Assembly (NCBI RefSeq): GCF_004745825.1
Contig: NZ_SRLA01000001.1
Span: 1,054,001-1,118,000, forward strand
Length of the DNA: 64,000 nt
Direction of reading: 5' to 3'
DNA from: Hymenobacter fodinae
Lineage (GTDB): Bacteria > Bacteroidota > Bacteroidia > Cytophagales > Hymenobacteraceae
Part shown: in pieces, positions 59,253-64,000 of the stretch
Position numbering within the stretch: the first letter of the stretch is position 1
How the letters are laid out: every line of letters begins with the position of its first letter
Notes under the pieces: generated by a model
Told to the model about the DNA's origin: nothing
The model's input: the letters and a program-made list of their open reading frames with translations, nothing else
The model's database searches: none
Position numbers and translations under genes: made by a program

Positions 59253-59687
59253 TTAGTTGTTAGGCGCACCTTGCCGCACCCACGCGCGGATGCGGGCTAT
59301 TTCACAGTCAGATAGCTTAGCACCCCCAACGGGCATGGCTGGGTAGCCGGGCGCATGCGTAATTACTCCCATCAAGCGACCATCGGCGGCTACGCGCTGC
59401 ACCTGCGCGTAGGTGGAAAGGCTCACGTCGCCGCTGCGCACGTTGGTGTTGTGGCAATTCACGCACCGCTGCTGCAACAGCGGTGCGACGGACGTGGAGA
59501 AGGTAGTGGCTACCGTGTCGCAGGCTGGGGCTGGCGGATTTTTGCCCAGCAGGTCAGCGGCATTATCGTAGGTGCAGGCGGGCAGTAGGGCCACCAACAG
59601 CAGCAGGCTAGGCCACCAGCCACGACGGGGAGCTAGGGGGATGCACCCCGTCACGAGTGGCTTTCGGAAGTCTAACACCGGCTTCAT
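59253..59687 (-). CDS. Cytochrome c-like lipoprotein
   Basis: 144 residues from ATG 59687, which overlaps the stop of the upstream gene as ATGA. Lipoprotein-type signal (LLLLVALLPACTYD). One haem-binding motif, CVNCHNTN, lies near residue 75, and a distal Met candidate occurs in YPAMPVGGAKLSD. This fits a single-haem c-type domain of the kind seen in Bacteroidota. Second gene of the operon; an electron-transfer role is inferred. Confidence 0.85.
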   Translation of the reverse strand: MKPVLDFRKPLVTGCIPLAPRRGWWPSLLLLVALLPACTYDNAADLLGKNPPAPACDTVATTFSTSVAPLLQQRCVNCHNTNVRSGDVSLSTYAQVQRVAADGRLMGVITHAPGYPAMPVGGAKLSDCEIARIRAWVRQGAPNN

Positions 59688-60571
59688 GGGGTTGCTACCA
59701 GCCATTTGTCGCCTTCACTCACTAGGCCATTGCCTTCCACCTGTCCGCGAGTTTGGTTGTCGGCGGTGTAGTAGTAGAGCGGTTTCCCCTTATAAGTAAG
59801 CTGCTGGTTGGTAACGGCACCGTCGCCGTAGGGGCCGCTGGTGGTAGTTGTGCGGGTGATGGTGCCAAAGTCGCTGCCTTTTAAAGCCGAGGGCAAGTTG
59901 CGCCCCGAGGTGTAGAACGGCGGCCAGACGGTAGCGCAATTGCCGGTGCAATTGGTGGCCAGTGTGGTGGGGTTACGGTCATCTTTGACGAAGGTGTAGA
60001 GCGTGCGGCCCTTGGCATCAATCAAGAAATTCTTGTTACCGCTCTGGTTGGTTGACTTATCCACTACACTCTTGGTGGCCACCATCACCGAGTAAGAAGG
60101 GTTGACCACGTACCACACGTTGCCCACCCCGTCGCCGGAGGTTTGGCCGGTGGCCTCGCGCACATTCTGGCCGTTCACCAGCGGCGCGTAGTAGTACAGC
60201 GGCCAGCCTTTGTACAGGGTCTGAGGTTTCCCGTCGGCAGTCATCTGGGTGGTAAAGTCGCTGGCTTGCAGGTCGCCGCCTACTTGAATATCAGCCTCGT
60301 AGAAAATTGGCCACACGGCCGCGCAGCCGCCCGTGCACACGTTTTTGCCGTCGGTGTCGCGCGTGAAATAATAGAGCGTGTTACCCTCCTTGTCGGTCAG
60401 GAAAGAGCCCAGGCTGGCGGTAGAGGCCACTTTAATAGTGGGGTCAGGCGTGACAACTGGTTTGTCTTTTGAGTCGCTGCAGCTGCTGAGGAGCGGTAGC
60501 CAGCCGAGAAGAAGCCACAGGGTGAGCCGGGCGGCCGGACGGGCAGCCCACGAGGATAAAGAGTAGAGCAT
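59684..60571 (-). CDS. Lipoprotein with COG4315-type secreted repeats
   Basis: 295 residues from ATG 60571; a longer frame from 60850 is rejected because this ATG starts the lipoprotein signal (WLLLGWLPLLSSCSD). Two copies of the PF03640-type repeat follow: FLTDKEGNTLYYFTRDTDG with CTGGCAAVWPIFY, and FLIDAKGRTLYTFVKDD with CTGNCATVWPPFY. Each repeat ends in a YKGWPLYYY or YKGKPLYYY strand. Repeats with paired cysteines are common next to periplasmic redox genes. First gene of the operon. Confidence 0.88.
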   Translation of the reverse strand: MLYSLSSWAARPAARLTLWLLLGWLPLLSSCSDSKDKPVVTPDPTIKVASTASLGSFLTDKEGNTLYYFTRDTDGKNVCTGGCAAVWPIFYEADIQVGGDLQASDFTTQMTADGKPQTLYKGWPLYYYAPLVNGQNVREATGQTSGDGVGNVWYVVNPSYSVMVATKSVVDKSTNQSGNKNFLIDAKGRTLYTFVKDDRNPTTLATNCTGNCATVWPPFYTSGRNLPSALKGSDFGTITRTTTTSGPYGDGAVTNQQLTYKGKPLYYYTADNQTRGQVEGNGLVSEGDKWLVATP

Positions 60572-60708
60572 GGCTGTGAGTAGGTTAAGTGAAAGAATGA
60601 TGGCAGGAGAGAAGTCTCGGAAAAGGCATGGCAGAGCCTGGACTTCAAAAAATGAAGCCAATGGAGGAGGGTATCGGGCAAGCCAATACCGTAGCAGGAA
60701 GGGGTAGC

Positions 60709-62133
60709 CTAGGGGGCCGGCGTTGCTGTCCGGGAGTGACCTAGACCATAGCGGATGCCCAGCAGCAGGCCCGTGCTGCTTAACCGCATTTGCCCAAAGC
60801 CCACGCCGTTCAGCGGAACATTCAGGAAAGGCTCGGCCTGTACTACCCAACGGGGAGTGAGGTTACGCTCGTAGCCTGCTGCCACGCGGAGCATTTGCAG
60901 GGCTTGCGTGCCGCCTTTAGGGTAGCTCCAAGTGCGCGCTATATAGTCGCCGTTCAGCTCGTAGTGGTAAGTGTAGCGTTCATTGCGCAGGTTAAGCGTA
61001 GTAAGGCCTGCGCTGGCATACAGGGAGTAGGTGGGGCGCAACCGTAGGTCGTAGCGGAAGTCGAGGGGGATTTCCAGAATGCGGCAGTTAGCGTCAACTT
61101 CATCCACCGGAATGCGCCACGTCCAGTAGCCGGTTGGCGGACGGTAGTCGGAGCCGCGGGCCCCGTACCGCTTCACGCTACGCAGCACTCCCGTGCGCAC
61201 CCGCAGCCGCGAGGTCAGGCGATATTCGGCCACCACGCCCACCGTACCTCCAGCCCGCGGACTAGGGCTGGGCAGTACTCCCGATAGCTCCGGCCCCCCG
61301 ACTAAGCCTACCCAAAAACGGTAGGTCAGTTGTGGGGCTCGCGGCTCCGGCCGCACTGAATCGGTAGCCGTACTGATAGGACCAATTACTTGCGGCGCTA
61401 GAGCAATGGGGCGGGTCACGGAGTCAGCCTCGCTTCCGGTCTGGCTCACTGCCGCTAAGGCACCTGGCTCGGTCACTGATGGCTGTTGAGGAACGGCAGA
61501 TTGGGCTAGGCCACTGGTAGTACCTGTAGGCACTACCGCCGTAACATCTTGCAGCTTTGGGGCCCGCTCTTCTGGCACGCTGCGCGTAGGGCGGTCAATG
61601 CGGAAGCTACCCGCTGCCAGACGAGCAGCTCCCGCAAACGGCGTCTTCGCGCGTGAAATTTGAAGAAGCCGCCCTGACCGGACTTCCGGTAAAGCACTAG
61701 TTGGTGCAGGTGAATCAGTTAATTCAGCTAGAGGAGCAGCAACTTTCGGCGCGCGGCTGGGAGCTTGTGGCCCTGTAGCCGTTCGGGCCGTTGTTGCTGG
61801 CTGCGTAGAGGCAGAAGGTGTCGGGACAGCAAAAGCAGTTGAAGGAAGTGCAGATTTGGTTTCAGACGCCGGGGTTGGATGGGATGTGCCTAGGCCACTA
61901 GGATAGTAGTTTAGCCACAGCAGCAGAAACAGAGCTACCACACCTATTTCCGTGGCAAACAAACCGGCCACGCGCTGCCAGAGCTGGCGCCGCACCTGGT
62001 GTTGCCGCGCTGCTTCCTCTAGCTGCGTTTCCAAGCGCAGCCAGCCGCTGAGGGATGTCTCGTCGGGGAAGGCTTCGGCTCCCCGTTGGAACAGCCGGTC
62101 TAGCTCTTCATCTGACATATCCGGCGTACGCAT
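60709..62133 (-). CDS. Anti-sigma-like protein fused to a beta-barrel domain
   Basis: 474 residues. ATG 62133 overlaps the sigma-factor gene by 26 bases (ATG 62118 is an alternative). Residues 1-60 are charged (MSDEELDRLFQRGAEAF, as in anti-sigma regions). One membrane helix at about 65-80 (GVVALFLLLWLNYY). A Pro/Ala/Ser/Thr-rich linker of about 190 residues follows, then a beta-rich C-terminal domain (FWVGLVGGPELSGVL to SSTGLLLGIRYGLG) resembling an outer-membrane-barrel family. The product may span both membranes. Encoded next to its likely ECF sigma factor. Confidence 0.75.
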   Translation of the reverse strand: MRTPDMSDEELDRLFQRGAEAFPDETSLSGWLRLETQLEEAARQHQVRRQLWQRVAGLFATEIGVVALFLLLWLNYYPSGLGTSHPTPASETKSALPSTAFAVPTPSASTQPATTARTATGPQAPSRAPKVAAPLAELTDSPAPTSALPEVRSGRLLQISRAKTPFAGAARLAAGSFRIDRPTRSVPEERAPKLQDVTAVVPTGTTSGLAQSAVPQQPSVTEPGALAAVSQTGSEADSVTRPIALAPQVIGPISTATDSVRPEPRAPQLTYRFWVGLVGGPELSGVLPSPSPRAGGTVGVVAEYRLTSRLRVRTGVLRSVKRYGARGSDYRPPTGYWTWRIPVDEVDANCRILEIPLDFRYDLRLRPTYSLYASAGLTTLNLRNERYTYHYELNGDYIARTWSYPKGGTQALQMLRVAAGYERNLTPRWVVQAEPFLNVPLNGVGFGQMRLSSTGLLLGIRYGLGHSRTATPAP

Positions 62134-62704
62134 GGTGTTGTTGGTGTTTAAGCAATAGTTTGAGGTGGGCCCGAGCCTTGAACAGGTTCGACTTGGAAGC
62201 ACCTACGGAGATGCCTAGCTGGTCGGCAATTTCCTCGTGGGTGTAGCCATCAATCACGAAGAGATTGAAAACCGTCCGGTAGGCAGGAGGCAATTGGGCA
62301 ATCAGGCGCAGCAATTCCTCGAACGACAAGGTATCGAGCGGAGTAGAGGCTGCATCTCGGGGGGGGGGTACGGCTTCTAGGTCTACCTGAAAGGCGTGCC
62401 GGTTCCGGGCCCGGAAGTGGTCGATGGCGGTGCGTACCATGATGCGTCGCAGCCACCCTCGTAGTGAGCCAGCCAGATCGGGGAAGCGCTGCTGATCGAA
62501 GCGGGGGAGCTCCTGAAAAACTTTGATGAATCCGTCGTTTACTGCTTCCTGACTGGCGTCCCGGTCGTGGAGGTAGCGCAGACAAATGCTGAATGCATAG
62601 GCATAGTGGCGCAGATACAGCTGCCGCTGGCTAGCCCTGTCGTTCGCACGGCATCCGGCGAGCAACTGGGTAAGAAGCGCATGTTCTGGGTCGGGAGTAA
62701 CCAC
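62108..62704 (-). CDS. ECF sigma-70 factor
   Basis: 198 residues, start GTG 62704. Region 2 includes LYLRHYAYAFSICLRYLHDRDASQEAVNDGFIKVF, here split as LRYLHDRDASQEAVNDG and FIKVFQELPRF. Region 4 has LIAQLPPAYRTVFNLFVID, GYTHEEIADQLGISVGASKS and NLFKARAHLK. No region 3, as usual in ECF factors. The next gene overlaps it and encodes the likely anti-sigma partner. Target promoters are unknown. Confidence 0.92.
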   Translation of the reverse strand: MVTPDPEHALLTQLLAGCRANDRASQRQLYLRHYAYAFSICLRYLHDRDASQEAVNDGFIKVFQELPRFDQQRFPDLAGSLRGWLRRIMVRTAIDHFRARNRHAFQVDLEAVPPPRDAASTPLDTLSFEELLRLIAQLPPAYRTVFNLFVIDGYTHEEIADQLGISVGASKSNLFKARAHLKLLLKHQQHHAYAGYVR

Positions 62705-62779
62705 GGTAGCGGAGCGTCAATCTACTAACCCACTCGGCGCAGCTTGCCCAAAGGTTGCCTGAGGATTCAGAAAAATTAA

Positions 62780-62816
62780 TAAAAAAAGCCCGATCCTTCC
62801 GGACCGGGCTTTTTGG
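62780..62816 (-). terminator. Terminator after secDF
   Basis: AAAAAGCCCGATCC pairs with GGACCGGGCTTTTT (one mismatch), and a T run follows on the minus strand. It lies 33 bases after the secDF stop. Confidence 0.88.
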
Positions 62817-62848
62817 CTGTTGTGCGGTGGCCTAGGCCACGTCAAACA

Positions 62849-64000
62849 TTAGATATTAGCCGTCGAGAGCTTAGGAGCACCGGCGTCGGTGGCAGCATTA
62901 AGGTTGGCTTTTTCCTTGCGGCCGTAGGTGTCCAGGATCAGCGGCGCCGCAATGAACAGCGACGAGTACGTGCCGTAGATGATACCAATCAGCATGGCGA
63001 AGGAGAACGAACGCAGGGTTTCACCGCCGAACACGTAGAGTACGCCCACTACCAGGAACACCGTGGTGAACGTAATCATGGTGCGGGAGAAGGTGCTGTT
63101 CAGAGCGGGGTTTACCACTTGAGCAAATGTCAGGTGCTTGTTCTCGCGCAGGTATTCCCGTATCCGGTCGTAGATAACCACGGTGTCGTTCATCGAGAAG
63201 CCAATTACCGTAAGCACCGCCGCCACGAATACTTGGTCCATCTCGTAGTTCAGGCCGAGGGCCCGCGCAATGGGGAAGGTGGCAATTACCAACAGGGCAT
63301 CGTGGAACAGTGCCACTACGGCCGCCATCGAATACTGCCACTTCTCGAAGCGGAACAGTACGTACACGAAGATGGCCAGCAGCGTCAGGCCCAAGCTCAC
63401 TACCGAGGTCTTTTTGATGTCGTCGGCAATGGTAGCGCCTACTTTCGAAGAACTCTTGATAACAGGGTTTTCAGCCGCGTATTTCTTGGCTAGGCCAGTC
63501 TCCAACGCAGTGCGTACTTTCTTATCGGCATCCGTGCTTTCATCAGCCGCCAGGTAACCCGTGGTGATGCGCAAGCGGTTGTTGGCACCAAAGGTTTTTA
63601 CCTCCGTACCAGCACCCCCGAAGTAGTCTTGCGTGAGCACGTCGCGCACATCCGAAGCCGGAATGGCTTTGTTGAAGTCCACGATGTACTCGCGGCCACC
63701 GCGGAAGTCAACGCCCAGGTTCGGGCCGCCCTGCATAGCCATCAGCACGAAGCCCAGCACGATTACTACCGTCGAAGCAATGTAGGCGTACTTACGCTTG
63801 CCCACGATGTCGAAGTTGGTGCCTTTGAACAGGTGACGCGAAATAGCGGTGTCGAAGGTGAGGGACGACTTTTCTTTGCCTTTGGTGAGACGCTCAATGA
63901 TGAGGCGCGACACGTACACCGCCGACAGGAAGGAGGTGAACACGCCAATACCCAGGGTAATGGCGAAGTTCTGCACCGGACCCGTACCGAAGAAGCCCAG
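62849..64000 (-). CDS. secDF: Protein translocase SecDF, C-terminal (SecF) part
   Basis: The frame runs off the window edge, so about 384 residues of the 3' end are visible. The first residues (LGFFGTGPVQNFAITLGIGVFTSFLSAV, in parts GFFGTGPVQNFAIT and LGIGVFTSFLSAV) are the end of the SecD half. A linker with RLTKGKEKSS follows. The SecF half starts at FDIVGKRKYAYI, with NLGVDFRGGREYI and the helix motif GFSMNDTVVIYDRIREYLRE. A single fused SecDF chain is normal in Bacteroidota. It uses the proton gradient to pull secreted proteins through SecYEG. Confidence 0.95.
   Translation of the reverse strand: MGFFGTGPVQNFAITLGIGVFTSFLSAVYVSRLIIERLTKGKEKSSLTFDTAISRHLFKGTNFDIVGKRKYAYIASTVVIVLGFVLMAMQGGPNLGVDFRGGREYIVDFNKAIPASDVRDVLTQDYFGGAGTEVKTFGANNRLRITTGYLAADESTDADKKVRTALETGLAKKYAAENPVIKSSSKVGATIADDIKKTSVVSLGLTLLAIFVYVLFRFEKWQYSMAAVVALFHDALLVIATFPIARALGLNYEMDQVFVAAVLTVIGFSMNDTVVIYDRIREYLRENKHLTFAQVVNPALNSTFSRTMITFTTVFLVVGVLYVFGGETLRSFSFAMLIGIIYGTYSSLFIAAPLILDTYGRKEKANLNAATDAGAPKLSTANI

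Noticed and set aside
60572-60850. Longer start for the repeat lipoprotein (93 extra residues)
   Set aside because: The extension has no family match and buries the lipoprotein signal; ATG 60571 is better.

Overview
The window reads as chromosome of a member of the Bacteroidota, most likely Hymenobacter or a close relative. Evidence seen: rplM-rpsI-rpsB-tsf order, a textbook Bacteroidota promoter (TTTG, 19 bases, TAACTTTG) ahead of rplM, almost no Shine-Dalgarno sequences, and family content typical of the phylum (BatD, DUF5777 barrel, TonB receptor with CarboxypepD_reg domain, fused SecDF, PnuC). The genus is inferred from general resemblance, not from a search. The DNA is moderately GC-rich and gene-dense, mostly on the minus strand. 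I saw no IS element, prophage, CRISPR array, tRNA or rRNA.

Layout. 1-3,800: a truncated membrane protein, an AT-rich gap, then the ribosomal protein/EF-Ts cluster. 3,888-10,579: GT39-type membrane glycosyltransferase, pseudouridine synthase, a two-component pair, a DUF3108 protein and recA. 10,780-19,314: outer-membrane protein, acetyltransferase, SDR, MoxR ATPase and two periplasmic parvulin-type chaperones. 19,495-22,375: a complete RsbU/RsbV/RsbW-like partner-switching operon. 22,589-29,224: guaB, SDR, barrel protein, hrpB and a rhodanese. 29,358-31,934: pnuC-nadR-like-epimerase-GNAT operon, followed by a large palindromic element. 32,562-35,204: TPP riboswitch and its TonB receptor. 35,375-38,856: APC permease, a candidate small RNA and a glutaryl-CoA dehydrogenase-like gene. 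38,921-47,234: mostly small hypothetical proteins plus ruvB and queG. 47,500-50,941: four ferritin-like proteins arranged as two copies of one gene pair. 51,194-57,650: batD, aroC, HTTM protein, NhaD/ArsB-type antiporter, Nfu. 57,737-60,571: a four-gene redox-looking envelope operon. 60,709-62,704: ECF sigma factor with a partner predicted to join an inner-membrane anchor to a barrel-like domain. 62,849-64,000: the SecF end of a fused SecDF.

The most unusual signal is not a gene. The heptamer GGCCTAG/CTAGGCC, usually extended to ASTGGCCTAG, occurs about 96 times by hand count (roughly 8-11 expected for random sequence). It lies in genes and between genes, and in nine genes its TAG is the stop codon. 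It is nearly absent from the ferritin block and from recA, ruvB, tsf, rpsB and rpsI. It behaves like a genome-wide iterated sequence (compare HIP1 or DNA uptake sequences). Other points of interest are the duplicated ferritin-pair locus, an orphan terminator-ended structured region (37,390-37,538), a PPIase with an embedded OmpA-like segment, and the palindromic element at 31,981-32,074.
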